Below are positions 11,405 to 22,821 of a DNA stretch of 64,000 bases, one piece after another. A model generated the notes under the pieces. The model was not told where the DNA came from, did not search any database, and saw only the letters and a list, made by a program, of their open reading frames with translations. This DNA comes from Liolophura sinensis (taxonomy: Eukaryota; Mollusca; Polyplacophora; Chitonida; Chitonidae): positions 21,071,853 through 21,135,852 of the forward strand of contig NC_088296.1 in assembly GCF_032854445.1 (NCBI RefSeq). The letters run 5' to 3'. The stretch's first letter is position 1, and each line of letters opens with the position of its first letter. The translations under genes were made by a program, and so were the position numbers.

Positions 11405-11905
11405 TCACACGGTGCGAGTTTAGTGTCCAATAATTGAAAGAAAATAACTTATGCGCCTATTGCATACAACTGTAGTACACGTCAAATCGGATTGTCTAAA
11501 AGCGGATTATTCACAATAAAAAGATGTGTTTTCTTCTGATGCAAACGTTTCAGATATTTACGATAAAAACACATGCCTTTATTACTAAATAAAGTGTTTA
11601 TGAACAGACACCAAGATTCAGTTATAAAATATAACACAAATGTGCTAACAAGCGGGACATCTGTTTTAGTGTGTATGAAACAAACTGGTCGTTCTTTTAT
11701 TCCAGTTGTCGAATTCAGAGAGTCTGTACGATAAATTGTATCTAGTGAACGCAGCTTAAAACGAAAATAGGACAGACCCGTATTTCACCCTCTATACAAC
11801 TCAAGCTCACACGATGCAATTGTTGGATTCTGAAACTATAAAAAGTTTGGTTAGGTCTTGTTTTTCGTTCAACAAGTCGACTCGACACTCGCACCACCTG
11901 AATAT
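11405..11905. mobile_element. MITE with CACACGGTGCGA-type ends, copy 1
   Basis: Left end 'tcacacggtgcgagttt' and right end, reverse-complemented, 'ggtgcgagtgtcgagtcg' form a diverged terminal inverted repeat of about 40 bp around ~500 bp of noncoding DNA. The paralogous copy is at 45178-45683. No transposase frame is visible and the superfamily is not assigned. Confidence 0.55.
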
Positions 11906-12594
11906 CGATTTCGACGAATCCAGACAGGGATTCCCTCATTGTGTACAAATAAAAAAGATTGCCACCATAAAAATGTAAAACACTCTTGGATCTGGGCATA
12001 GAAACAGATGTACATGTATGTGATCAGGAGTCAGCCATTATGGACTTGACAAATGAATAATCAGAAATAAAAGAAATAGAAACAGAAAAACCACCAAAGA
12101 AATAAGAATGTATATGATATAAAGAAACTAGAACGATTAATGCAAAGAGAATCTGTCAAGTGTTCAATTATGACCCAAATGCAGAAAGACTAACAGCATA
12201 CAGAGAGAAACCAGAGCAGTGACAGCGGTATTGTAATTGATAAATTGTCATACATAACTGGTGAAACATACGCTCATATCATCAGCGAGAATACCTTAGC
12301 ATACTTCAGTTCGTTACTGCGGCTGATATGCATAGGCTTGATAGAGGACATGAAATTTAAAATTCTCCGCCACATGGAATTTAAAAATCTACGTCAACCA
12401 GTGCAACGCAACTATGCACACCGGCTGTTGTACGACAAACCTTTACATGTACCTTGTCAGGGATAGGGGCATTTCTTACCAAGTTCCTCGTCACCCTATA
12501 AAGGCTTGAAATCAATTGGTAGTAAGTTTATGCTTTTGTATTTTGACATGGCTGACAAGCATATATATTATATAGACAAAGGATTTTCACAACA

Positions 12595-12832
12595 ATTTGG
12601 ACGGGCGGATTGATTAGCACTTGGAAGCACAACAAAGTGTTTGCTGCCAGTCTGACAGATCCGATCCTTGTGAGTTCAAGTCCAGCTCAGGCTGGCTTCC
12701 TCTCTAGCGATACGTAGATCTGCTAACAGCCCGCGAATGGCCGTGGGTTTCCTTTGCACCATTATGAGGGCTGTCGTCGTATAGCTGAAATATCCTTGAG
12801 CACGGTACGGCGTAAAACATCAAGCAAATAAA
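12595..12832 (+). mobile_element. tRNA-SINE family 1, degenerate head
   Basis: 'gagttcaagtccagctcagg' (B box region), 'gtcgtcgtatagctg' and 'gagcacggtacggcg' then AAATAAATAA. Shared with 46405-46640, so older than the duplication. Confidence 0.8.
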
Positions 12833-13894
12833 TAACTTTAAATGATGCGCGTATGTGTATGGATAAAGAGTTGGGACTGCATCTACCCTGAAGCCAGCTA
12901 TTCATCATGCAGACACCTGACACATATATTTCCCACGGTACTATACCAGAGCTGGTGAACGGCCATTCACCTGTAGTTGACGTTACAGCTTATGTTTGTT
13001 CCCTGCATGCGTTTTTGATATCTTTTGTTGTCTTTCAATAATATGAGTAGAGTCAACCAGGTAATCCTCTAAAAAATTATAATCCGCGGATGGAAATAGT
13101 GTGTACTGTTCGGTTTTTAATGTGGTAAACATGCGCACAAAAGCCACGTGCAACAAGTATTCAGAGCAGTTTCCATGACTTCACACCGAGGTACCGATGC
13201 TGTCACATTATTTTGAGAATTTGACACAATATGAGAGCATTTCAAGGCCTAGTTCTCTTTTCCGACCGACGTATTATCTAGGTACTCTTTTGTAGGTTAC
13301 ACCTCCAACTGGAAAAGTGAGGGGATTTCCCTACACAACGACAGTGGTTAAGTCCAATGAAATGCAGTACTGGATTATGTCATCTGTTATATTACTTCCA
13401 GAAAGAGAACGGCCAACCACCTAAAAAAAAGACGTTTCAGTGAACAGCCTAATCCTTTAACCATGTTGTGCACATGGATGTGATCCAAGGGTGTTCTAAT
13501 TGGATTGTTTTCATTCGGGTGTCAGGACCACGTTCCACTTCTTGGCCTCCGCGCGCTTCTTTTCGCTGAGCTTCTAAATGGCTGTTCTTCGGGTGGCCTT
13601 CGTTCGGTGGAGTGGCACACTGGTTCGAGAGTGAGAATGTATGTGCGGGCGGGGAATGTGCGGTTATTTAGTCCAAAGCTCTACGTGCCGCCTTACTTTT
13701 GAGAATTTGATCACATCCTGGTAGACCCGTTGTTAGGCTGGGATTTTCCCTGTCCTATCGCCCTCCCATTGTGTTACTGCATTGCTTACTATGGAATGCC
13801 TTATGTGGTGGGGGTTATGTTCTTTCTACCGTGAGTTTTTGGCCGGCTCGATCGCGTGTTTTCTTGGTGTATTATATATGTTCCCCTTTTTCTC

Positions 13895-14062
13895 TTTATT
13901 TAATTGACTGGTCTGTCACGCCTTACTCAAGGACATTTCACTTATACGACGGCGGCCAGCAGTATGGTGGGTGGAAACCCGGCACAGCCCGGGGGAAACC
14001 CATGACCATCAGCAGGTTGCTGGCAAACCTTAACACGTTCGGGAGGAGAGAAAGCCAGAGGT
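13895..14062 (-). mobile_element. tRNA-SINE family 1, truncated
   Basis: 'ggcggccagcagtatggtgg', 'cagcccgggggaaaccc' and 'gcaggttgctggc' in reverse orientation. It corresponds to the SINE at 47835-48090 that closes block A copy 2 and is truncated here. 14063-14510 holds nothing else I recognise. Confidence 0.85.
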
Positions 14063-14510
14063 TAACCCAGTTTATTTCCCTGCTTTCTGAAAAAAAAATT
14101 TGCAATCACTAATAATAAGAATGCCTAAGCCATTCATCTCTGCCTTAACAAAGAAGGTTCACTTCCGTCCTAGTTTCACACTATAGCCGTCTTTGTCCGG
14201 ATACAATGGGTCGAGCTAAAGAGTTCATCCAACAACACCAACATATGTATATGTACCATGGCTGGATGTTTATTTCTTTATTTGACAAAACTACACAGTG
14301 GGACATCGGTCATTTAACGGTAAATGCTAGAATTGCCTCTTTTCAACATTTCCTTTCACATTAGGACGGTGTCTATACTGGTTTTAAGGGGATATCAATA
14401 GCTACATGTATAGTGTTGTATAGTGCTACCTTACAAAAATATGTCGCAGCCACCATACACGATACCCAAAGTACTTACAGTATCCTGGAACGGAGACAAC
14501 CTGTACTCAC

Positions 14511-14633
14511 CTATATTATACCGAGGTTTCTCCGAAGAAACATTAATATTTTCACTTTTAAACTCTGAGACCTCACCGTATTTACGATTGCATATCTGTA
14601 TACACTCTGCGTTCACAGTTATGTTTAAAGAGG
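14511..14633 (-). CDS. Candidate internal exon, unknown extracellular module
   Basis: The minus-strand acceptor CTTCTTCTGCACAG and a strong donor G|GTGAGTAC bound exactly 123 nt (41 codons, phase 1-1), open throughout: A-S-L-N-I-T-V-N-A-E-C-I-Q-I-C-N-R-K then a Glu/Ser-rich stretch. It has two cysteines four residues apart and two possible N-glycosylation sites (NIT, NVS). Symmetrical 1-1 exons are typical of secreted or extracellular proteins. It lies downstream of P2 on the same strand, but P2 already ends in a stop at 15433, so it would belong to another gene. I do not recognise the domain; chance is possible for a single exon. Confidence 0.33.
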
Positions 14634-14791
14634 CTGTGCAGAAGAAGTTTGGCAAAACACCCGTAGTTAGTAATAAAATCTAACTTCCGTGTTTACCCAT
14701 ATTAGTTCCATTTGCCTATAAGAAAACCAGAGAAAACCGACAATCTTCTTCACATGAACACCTGATAAATAAACTACTATATTTAAATTAT

Positions 14792-14920
14792 ATTTATTTA
14801 ATTGGTATTTCTCACTAAGAACATATCACTTGTAGAAAGACAGCCATCATTATGGTGGGAGGAAAGCCGGCAGAGCCATGGGGGTTATTCGACCACGCGC
14901 AGGAAAACTAGGCTTAAAGC
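14792..14920 (-). mobile_element. tRNA-SINE family 1, truncated
   Basis: 'atttatttaattggtattt', 'cattatggtgggaggaaag' and 'cagagccatggggg' match the SINE 3' half in reverse. Confidence 0.8.
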
Positions 14921-15432
14921 CCCAGCTGATAGGATGCCTGAGCTAGGACAGTCATTTGATTGGCGGTTTTGTCTGTGTGCTGTGTGACACATCTTCGAAG
15001 AACCATTAGCGCAAGTCTCAGATAAATAATTATTTCAAAACAGTTTGTACACAGAAACTAAATGATTGATTGCAAAAGATATACAAAGTTATTGAATTCA
15101 TTCTTGAAGAAGGATAACTGGAATGATATTAACGACTAAGTACACTAAAGCTAGACCTAAACACTGTATTATTGTTATCACCATTGGTATATAGTAATGA
15201 TAGAAACAAAAATGACGATAACTGTAATGATGAATTTTAAACATGGCGAAAAGGAATGTGACACGTGTACCTGATCGCCATGCTATGGCTGCGGTGGCAA
15301 ACTGATGTATCAGTTTCAACTTTATTCGGACAGTAGCGTATGGTAGATTGGTACAATAAAAACATCTTTTCATTTGCACTTATAGCTTAAAATAATAAGT
15401 GAGAGTGTCTACGCCATCAACAGATAATCGTG

Positions 15433-15632
15433 TTACTCCAGCTGACGAGATTTCCTCAGAGACTGTGATAAATCAGTCTTAGCGGGAGAGAATTGAATTA
15501 AATCCTTCCATAGCCACTTGCGACATTGTGCACAGTATTTCCGGCAAAGTCCCCTTGGGCATCTCCACCAGTGGCAAAATGAGCACAAGACATCCATCGG
15601 GCTAAAAAACTCACACCTTTTTCCGGTAGGAT
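15433..15632 (-). CDS. P2 exon 2: cysteine module of a secreted peptide
   Basis: Minus-strand acceptor GATATTGTTCACAG opens a 65-residue frame ending at TAA (15435-15433). Joined in phase 1 to exon 1 the precursor is 101 residues, the longest of the family. Framework cysteines are at residues 52, 55, 60, 65, 69 and 72 (C-x2-C-x4-C-x4-C-x3-C-x2-C), identical in spacing to P1, with Trp57 and Trp58 between Cys2 and Cys3. The core is VLCSFCHWWRC, and CRKYCAQC parallels P1's CRAYCAVC. An extra Cys42 follows a Gly-Lys-Arg triplet that could be a proprotein-processing site. The C-terminal tail (73-101) is rich in Lys, Arg, Ser and Gln. Start and stop are clear; function is unknown. Confidence 0.72.
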
Positions 15633-16007
15633 CTGTGAACAATATCCAGGTAGGACAAAGACGTTATTTGGCATACATGTACGTTATTTACTGCTTTGAT
15701 TGTTGTTGAATGCTTTTTTAAAAGAATTTTACTTATTGACGACCTCTGTGTCGTATACGTGCAAGCTTTTCTGGTGGCAAATATGTGCATGCAAATGTAC
15801 AAATGTTAGTAGAACCGTAAAGACGTATTCAATGAAAAAAATATACCACGTGAACGTCTAAATTTAATAAACTACTGACAAATGTTTACGTTTAAACGGG
15901 TTTTGACATGTCGACAGGGAGCTACCATGCTTTCTGGCAGGAATTTTTGGTTCCTACGACGTGGTGTTTCAGCCTTGTGACATCATCATGCAGCGATAAC
16001 GCGTAAT

Positions 16008-16090
16008 TGGTAAGGTCTGCAACAACCTGTGGAATGTCGTGGGTTTACCCAAGACTTTTTTCTCCACTATTATGCTGGCCGCGATCGTAT
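16008..16090 (+). mobile_element. tRNA-SINE family 1, fragment
   Basis: 'gcaacaacctgtggaatgtcg' through 'ttatgctggccgcgatcgta'. A short body fragment in the P2 intron. Confidence 0.65.
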
Positions 16091-16289
16091 CAGTAGATTG
16101 TAATAGAGTACACAGAGTGTACTGTAAATTGATAAAATTGTTTAAGAAAGTAAATTTGGGCGTTGAGAGTTTTACATAGGATGCTACTGACATTTTCTCT
16201 TCCAGTGTCGAACCGCTTCGGTGGCCTAATGGTTAGATACTACGGCAATGTCTAAGGAAAGTATTGTTGTTATTTTTCATTTGACGTCA

Positions 16290-16830
16290 TGGTGAGCATT
16301 TGGGATTTTGAGTAATGTCCCTTTAATAGAGTTAACTATATCAAGCAAGGCATACGTATAAAATGCATATTACTGTTTTACTAGAGCTCCTCGTCATGAT
16401 AACACGTTATAAACTTTTCTGGGGGTGGGCGGGGGGTGGAGGGGAGGGGGGTATAAGTATGGCTATTTTGTGCTCTCCAGGTGTAGGATGAAAAAATAAA
16501 CGACCTGTTGACGCTAAGTACATTCTGTTATGCCCTTCAAAAGGTGTTATTTAACTATTTTATCATGATTTATTCGGGAAAACAAAGGCTTTATGCCTCG
16601 AGAGATATAGAGAGGACGGCTTACTGAGTATTCATAAAGACAGACGTGTCTGCCTGTTGGAGAATCAGTGTATTGTTTTGAGAAATTCAGGTAAAGATTA
16701 TACGCGGGAAGCTGACCGAAATGAAAGCCATTCCTGGCGAATGTAAAGAATAATTAAAATTCTGGCATTTACCATTATAGCAAGAAAGCAATGATCTGTT
16801 GTCACTGCTAGGCCAAGTCATACATGCACA
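16290..16830. repeat. Dispersed repeat J, copy 1
   Basis: Matches 28265-28740 and 59445-59900, and a deleted copy at 27730-27890: shared 'cgtataaaatgc', 'tactgttttact', 'gcctgttggagaatcag' and 'gagaaattcaggta'. It carries a G-rich tract at 16421-16450. No coding potential. It lies in the P2 intron. Confidence 0.8.
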
Positions 16831-18278
16831 CGTAGGGTGAAAATTAACATGCATAGCTCAAATACCACGAGATCTCGAGACATTTTAAATAAAACAAATG
16901 GTGTGCTACAAAAATACGAATATAGCTTTTAGTGTAAAATCACAGAGAAATCCAACACTATAAACCTTGAAATAAAGAAAGAGACAATGCAAACTTTATC
17001 TCCAGTGTAGGTCTTTACGATTACATCATGAGAAGTTGAAACTTCAGTATTTGAGAGCCAGGTCTTGGTTGACGCGTTGTGTTGGAACTGTACACTGAGG
17101 TCCAAAATGATAATTCTTACATTGCTGAAAACCGGGAAAATGTCCCAGTGTTGAAGATGAATGGTGTTTTTGAAAGCAATTTTTGTTCACTTCCCTTTTT
17201 CTCTGTGCATGATTTATTTTCGTACTTTATATACTTTTTTGGTGGTTAATCGCCGTGTTGTACTGCATGGTATTATGTAAATCAATTCCCCCCTGTGCGG
17301 TTATTAGTGTAAGAAAATAGGGCCACACCCTACTAGGTAAACTTAGCCTGACATGCAACTCACCTACATACGTGGTGAACAGAATACATCCATATCGTTT
17401 AAATCATAACTTTGTCCTCGATGGACGTTATATTTTGAAGTATGTTCCGTGCCCTTCAATTACATGACATTGTAGCTTGCTATGCTGTCGACCGATATTC
17501 AAAAGGCATTTGTGGCCTCCGTGGCTGAGATGAACGAGGGGCATTAAAAAATGCAGTCGCTGTGAATTCAAGGGAATGTGGAAGGAGTATATATAAGCAT
17601 ACTAAATACAAAATAAATTTCACCCTTAAACTGATTTTGGTTAATTTTAGGAGGTTTTAAAAGAGCCTGGTTTAAGTTTGTTGCGATTTTGAATATTATT
17701 ACAATTATATTAAAAGTCATGTTCGTTTCCTGGTTAAAGCATGTTTTCACCACAATGCTGTTCAAAATATTGGTAATGGACGTCCTGCGTCAATAATCGC
17801 AAGGCCAATCCCAAAAACGGAATTCATAACAAACTACTAAAGAGCTAAGAGGTATATAAAGTGTTCAATTGTGAAAGAAAAGCAGTCAACTTCTTTCAAC
17901 GATGATGCAAAGACGAAATGAATATTCTAAGAGAATAAATTGAATCAGTATTCAAATCGTGGAGCATGTTAATTTATAAGTTCTTGTAAATCAAAATAAC
18001 CACCTGTATCTCAGTTACGTTTCGATCGCAACTGCTCATATATCCAGGGAGGCAAACTAAACCAAGACGATGAATATACATCTTCTAGCCCCAGGTTCAG
18101 CAGAATCAGACACAGTCATGAAGAAGAGTACAGGTAAAGCTCTGTGTTGTGACCAGTGCCTGTCAGAAGGACTGGCAGCTTTTCATGTTCAGCAATTTCC
18201 TCAGACTTCAATAGCCTTGTAAACCTACAGCCGTTGTAATACAGAAATATTTTTGGGCATGGCGTAATAATACTCAAC
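16831..18278. other. P2 intron, proximal part
   Basis: AT-rich. It contains a SINE head fragment at 17511-17578 ('ggcctccgtggctgag', 'tgaattcaagg') that is broken internally. No other feature recognised. Confidence 0.5.
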
Positions 18279-18384
18279 CTTCCAGAAGTCCCAGAGGCTG
18301 TTGATTGTCTCTGAGAGTTGCAGCCAGAGCGGTCTGTATGATGACAATCAAGCAAACAGTACGGAAGAATAATCCCGACGCCAT
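18279..18384 (-). CDS. P2 exon 1: signal peptide and NQQPL propeptide
   Basis: ATG at 18384 on the minus strand starts MASGLFFRTV, with a hydrophobic core CLIVIIQTALA and a typical Ala-x-Ala cleavage site near residue 21. The remainder, ATLRDNQQPLGLLE, shares NQQPL with the repeats encoded by P3 and P5. The exon ends GAAG|GTTGAG, 35 codons plus one base, so phase 1. The donor is acceptable rather than ideal. Reading on, the codon after the donor is TGA, so an unspliced product would be 36 residues. A TATTTTA at about 18514-18520 could be the TATA box, 130-136 bp upstream. Frames at 18116-18478 and 18394-18624 overlap in other frames and are not supported. Confidence 0.68.
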
Positions 18385-18908
18385 CTTGTAGAGTCAGGGT
18401 ATCAGTCCGTTGTTTCCAGTCTGACACTTCAACGAAGGGGTAGGTATGGGGCACGCGCAAAAACGTATTTCCGTCCAAATGAAACTCGCGAGGTAAAAGG
18501 TGCGTCTTTTAAGTAAAATACCATTAGGTACTTTCGTTTCCACGGTTGCATTGAGCGACAGAATTACAACCGAAGAAAAATGGGCATTGGCATAACCTCT
18601 CCTGCTTCCAATAGAAACTCGCACGTGCGATTTTCAGGTCTCCTCACTCCCCAACTCAAATCACCAACGTTGTACTTCCGTAAAGTTGAATCTGCGGGCT
18701 AATAATCAGCGTATCTGCATGTAACTCGACAACTTAAACTTACAAAGAAAGGCTTGATATAAAGTACAGCATTCATGAAGCCGCATGGTTAACGGCAAAG
18801 TCTGGCACACGTCAATACCTATACAAATATCAGCATTACTGTTTTGTGTGCTAGGCCACTTTTCCCAGGTTATATAATATGTGTAGGTAAACACGTGACG
18901 TACAAACA

Positions 18909-19052
18909 TCAATTCACGAAAGGACCCAGGTCAAGATGACTGTATGCAAGGGAACTTTTACAAGCCGTTATTTCTCTATGATGGAAAAGTAAAGCTAGAA
19001 ATGTAAACCCGAGTACGATCGTGGAACACAGTATTTGGCAAACCTTTAACAT
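18909..19052 (-). CDS. Candidate signal-peptide ORF, 47 residues
   Basis: ATG at 19052 opens a frame starting MLKVCQILCS with a long hydrophobic run (TIVLGFTFLALLF), ending at TGA 18911-18909. A TATA-like TTTATATATT lies about 60 bp upstream (19104-19113). A weak phase-1 donor (CTGG|GTCCTT) exists near the end. This could be another first exon of the secreted-peptide family or a chance frame; no NQQPL motif or partner exon was found, and the next exon 2 downstream (15632) is better explained by 18384. Confidence 0.22.
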   Translation of the reverse strand: MLKVCQILCSTIVLGFTFLALLFHHREITACKSSLAYSHLDLGPFVN

Positions 19053-19539
19053 GTATTCTGTGACAGAAGCCTCTAAACATCCGTAGAGAATGTGTATACA
19101 TATAATATATAAACACTTCAACATACACCCACAACAGTGAAGACAGTGTGATAACTGTCAACTGGTCAAGTCTGCTTCTTGTCAATTTGCCTCGGTTAGG
19201 ATTTTATTCCAACTGTTCAATCAGATGCTTAAATAGTAACAAACTGTACGCTTAAGCAGCATTAGGTAAAAAGAAAGATGCAGTGATGTTAATTGAAATA
19301 TATGAGACATCACTGATTAGACAGGTGATCGGACAGGACACCTAGCACAGGTGTCCCTGGTGTATATATACTGTGTTGTATTCCTGCACAAACCAAAATA
19401 CTGCTTGGGAACTAAACTTTTACCAGGCTTTGACTTTTTATATTTTAGTTATTTTTTGTATTAGGTTTTGCTTATTAAGTGTGATGAAAACAAATTTTAA
19501 AAAATGTAATTATGGAGCAGAGACTTGATTGAGAAAATT

Positions 19540-20150
19540 GCAAATAACCACTCTTTGTGTTGTATATAATTCCGTTTATGCAGATTTTTTCTAAGCGAGT
19601 AAAATTTGTGTTAAAAACCACATTCTACAGGGGTGTGTTGTTACCCAGAAGGTATAATTTACGTTTCATCTATCCTTTTTGCCTGAAATAATTCGTGTCA
19701 AGGTCAAATCAGCGAATGCAATTATAGATCTATATTTATGCATCTACTTTGAATGATGAAATGTAGCAGTCTAATGTGTGTTAAGTATCAAAAACCTTAA
19801 GTGACGTCACTGGTCTCACTGAGGCCAGAAAAGGCCACAATAGGGCATTTTACTAGGTCAAACACATTGCATCCAACTACAAATAAATTCAACTATTTTC
19901 ATGAAAAGTTTTCAATGGTATTTTATTTGATACGTATTTCATTTTAGAGTGGTCTTTGCCTATAAAGGTTATGATCAGAGCATTATTCATAGAATTCAAT
20001 GCTACTTACTGAAATGTATTTATTTTAAATGAGATTCGTGTAAAGACATGTTCTTCAATAAAATTATATCTATAGATTTTTGTATTTTGTGATAACAAAT
20101 TCCACGTAAACGTGCTTGGGCTTGTCAACCAACTTGTCTCTTAAAGGAGA
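19540..20150. repeat. Duplicated block C, copy 1
   Basis: Matches 50060-50680: 'gaaataattcgtgtcaaggtc', 'tagatctatat', 'tttgaatgatgaaatgt', 'aggttatgatcagag'-type segments in the same order. Noncoding. Confidence 0.85.
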
Positions 20151-20379
20151 AGAAAATTAAATATCAAACAAATACGATTGAAAAGAGCATCCTCACATGT
20201 GCATGCTATTAAAAATTTCAATATGTGCCACAAGTTGATAAATTATAAATTAATTCAGCGCCAAAATCCGCTGTGGGCGATTACATTTTGCCTAAGAACT
20301 AGTCCTGAAGTCTTCTGTGTTAGGTGAAGAATGTCTGTCGGAAACCGCCAAAGTGCAATTCGTACATTTCCGGTAGAAC

Positions 20380-20515
20380 TCATCTTCCCAGAGGGTAGCG
20401 AACAGCACAGTTCGCTTTCCCCTTGACGATCAGGAAATCAGAATGTTGGACGTAGGTTCCGAGGTTACACGAACACGCCGGCAGTTTTGCATCCTGAACG
20501 TTGGCATACAATAAC
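20380..20515 (-). CDS. Candidate terminal exon, unrecognised
   Basis: The minus-strand acceptor ACATTGCTTTCCAG is followed by 45 open codons to TGA (20382-20380), including CSCNLGTYVQHSDFLIVKG. The Cys-x-Cys start and an aromatic/aliphatic 'DFLIVKG' run vaguely resemble netrin/TIMP-like (NTR) modules, but this is too short to assign. The frame needs a phase-2 donor, unlike the P genes. The acceptor coincides with the edge of the 182-bp tandem repeats, so the upstream gene structure may be lost. It is absent from the second large duplicate. Confidence 0.25.
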
Positions 20516-20524
20516 CTGGAAAGC

Positions 20525-20945
20525 AATGTTAAGCAAAATGATAAGGGTGGTATTTCATAAAGCACTGCATTTATTAAGCTCAGGGTTTGCACACAGGTAC
20601 AGCACATTATTACAATGGGGTATTACATCGTTGTTTTGGTCTGTTCATACTAAATACAGTAAATTACTGACTTAGGGTGATGTGTATTAAAATCATGGCG
20701 ATAAAAAATGTTAGGGTGGTATCTCAAAAAATATTGCATGTATTTAGATCAGGGTTTGCACACATGTACAGCACAATGACACAATTGGGAATCCTTTGTT
20801 GTTCTGGTGTGTACGTACTAAATACAGTAAATTACTGACTTAGCGTGATGTGCATTAAAATCATGGCGATACAAAATGTTAGGGTGGTATCTCAAAAAGT
20901 ATTGCATGTATTGAGCTCAGGGTTTGCATGCATGTAGAGCCCAAT
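20525..20945. repeat. ~182-bp tandem repeat, two and a half units
   Basis: 'agggtggtat(t/c)tca', 'agggtttgca(c/t)', 'aaatacagtaaattactgac' and 'aaaatcatggcgata' recur at 20531, 20713 and 20883. The third unit is interrupted by the 39-bp array and resumes afterwards with 'gtactgtaaattact' at 21254. Confidence 0.88.
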
Positions 20946-21258
20946 GACATGAGGGGGGTATTCCATCGTTGATACATTAAATGGGACATGGGGGGGATAT
21001 TCCATCGTTGATAAATTAAGTGGGATATGAGGGGAATATTCCATCGTTGATACATTAAGTGGGACATGAGGGGAATATTCCATCGTTGATACATTAAGTG
21101 GGACATGAGGGGGATCTTCCATCGTTGATACATTAAGGGGGACATGAGGGGGATATTCCATCGTTGATAAATTAAGTGGGACATAAGGGGGATATTCCAT
21201 CGTTGATACATTAAGTGGGACATGAGGGGGATATTCCATCGTTGATACATTAAGTACT
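20940..21258. repeat. 39-bp minisatellite, ~8 units
   Basis: Unit 'ggatattccatcgttgatac' plus 'attaagtgggacatgaggg', 39 bp. Because 39 is a multiple of three, two minus-strand frames stay open as 13-residue repeats (MSHLMYQRWNIPL and an alternative), giving ORFs at 20879-21250 and 20892-21239. These are by-products of the repeat. Confidence 0.95.
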
Positions 21259-22796
21259 GTAAATTACTAAATTCACGATTTCAGTGCTTTATTTATTCAG
21301 CTGAAGTTTTGCATTCGTGTCTGTCTTAAAGGCAAGCTCGTTGGTAGCCTTGCTACCAGATCTAAGGTTTTTTTTTCAATAATCAATAAAAAACGGAAAA
21401 ATTCCACAACGGCCTACAATATTTTTTCTGTCGGGCTCAGATTTTGCTCAGCAAATAAAGTTATGAGTTTGATAAAAAAACAAAACCTTATCAGCCAGTG
21501 ACATGCCTGTGTTGTGCTTCATAGTAGGCTGTGTGTACACGTGAACAAGGATGGTGTTAGCTTTTAGCCTTGCTTTGTCATCGCATTAAAACAGAGAATG
21601 AAGAAATCAATTGGACCAAGGCATGTCCTGAGTAGTAATGATGTAAATTGTGATAATGATAATCTATGTGTAAAGTTGATTGATTTTGATGCATGATTTT
21701 CAGTGGAGCACATTTGTATCTACACGGTAATACATGCTGCTGTGTGCTGACTTGATTATTGGAATACCGTGTACTAAACATCATAACGTTCGGGCACATG
21801 TCTTGTAAAGGTCAAACAGGTTTTTTTTTTTTTGGGAGGGGGGCTACTTTTGATGCACTGTTTATTTCAGTAGGAGACCATTGATGTTCTCAATAACATT
21901 GGATAAAATCAGTGCAGACTCTTGTCTGGATGTTGTACAGGATACGACATATTACACATTATCAGCATTTATGCTGACTTAATATTCCATCTCAAAGGTT
22001 TTTTGGGAGACAAATAAATGTCATAAAATATTATTTTTGGTGCTGAAACATTAAAAGATAAACCTTAAAACACAGTTCTAAAAGCTGTGGAAGTGTTAAA
22101 ATCTGGAAAAATGAACAAGTTCGCTATGGACAAAATTTTCAATCATTTCAGGTAGTTACATGAAAAGCTACGAGCATAAAGCTGTGTTCTCATCGCCGAT
22201 GTGACCTCCTTAACAGTGTTACCAGGTCCCATCCTGAGAATTGATAGACTTCAAAAACCGATGCAATTTTTCATAATGGTTGCATTTGTACCATACATTA
22301 TGACATCTGAAATCAAAATATTTCATGTAAAACAGCTTTGGGCTATGGGATTTGATTCCCAAAGTTATCTCCCCTGATCAGAAATCAAAATTGTTCATGC
22401 ACAACAACTTCGTGGGACTTGGCCACAGACCTCCATTAGTTTTCCATAAGCGACAATGTTAACGTTTAGCGCTGTAGCTCAGCCCCAAACATTCCGAGGC
22501 CAATAAGCTTTGGTGCATAACTGGCCCAGCCTGTAAGAAAGAAGTCATAAAAATCTTGACATAGGTTGACCGTCAAAATCTGGACCTTTCCATGCCGGCA
22601 GCTGGAAGGGGTGCCTAGCAACGCCTCGGGGACGTCAGCAGGCAGCAAAAAAAGACTTTACACCGTAAAATACATAGAACTCCCTACCGAAAAACGGAAG
22701 TTGTAATGGGGGTCTGTGTCCACTTGATTCCCAAAAGCTATCTCCCCTGACCTTCGAATGGTCACTATTATTGTAGTGTTTTTTTCTTATTTGAAA
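21259..22796. other. No confident gene
   Basis: Contains two direct copies of a short motif at about 22352-22379 and 22728-22752 (reverse complement TCAGGGGAGATAACTTTGGG), a GGGAGATAACT-type word I associate with mollusc intergenic DNA. Minus-strand frame 22466-22648 has an acceptor-like CTTTCTTACAG but no recognisable domain. Confidence 0.4.
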
Positions 22797-22821
22797 TGGG
22801 GGGGCGGGGGGGGGGGGGGGG
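22797..22821 (+). repeat. G-tract
   Basis: Nearly pure G run with one C; possible G-quadruplex former and a frequent assembly weak point. Confidence 0.9.

Larger units (their letters stand above)
8797..13905. repeat. Duplicated block A, copy 1
   Basis: Collinear with 41249-47690: 'gtccttgattgacattattt' occurs at 8800 and 41251; 'cgttttgggaattgg' at 10400 and 44190; the 11.3-13.9 kb part matches 45.0-47.7 kb closely. Copy 2 is about 1.3 kb longer because it contains an internal tandem duplication around 42.2-44.1 kb and extra sequence at 47.7 kb. ORF pairs conserved between the copies (12245-12466 with 46061-46267; 11742-11999 with 45561-45770) do not show clear protein-level constraint. No gene is called in this block. 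Confidence 0.88.

Noticed and set aside
12245-12466. ORF shared between the two A blocks (46061-46267)
   Set aside because: Roughly equal numbers of silent and replacement changes, an indel near the start, no recognisable motif.
20879-21250. 123-codon ORF of 13-residue repeats
   Set aside because: Encoded by the 39-bp minisatellite; a second frame is equally open.
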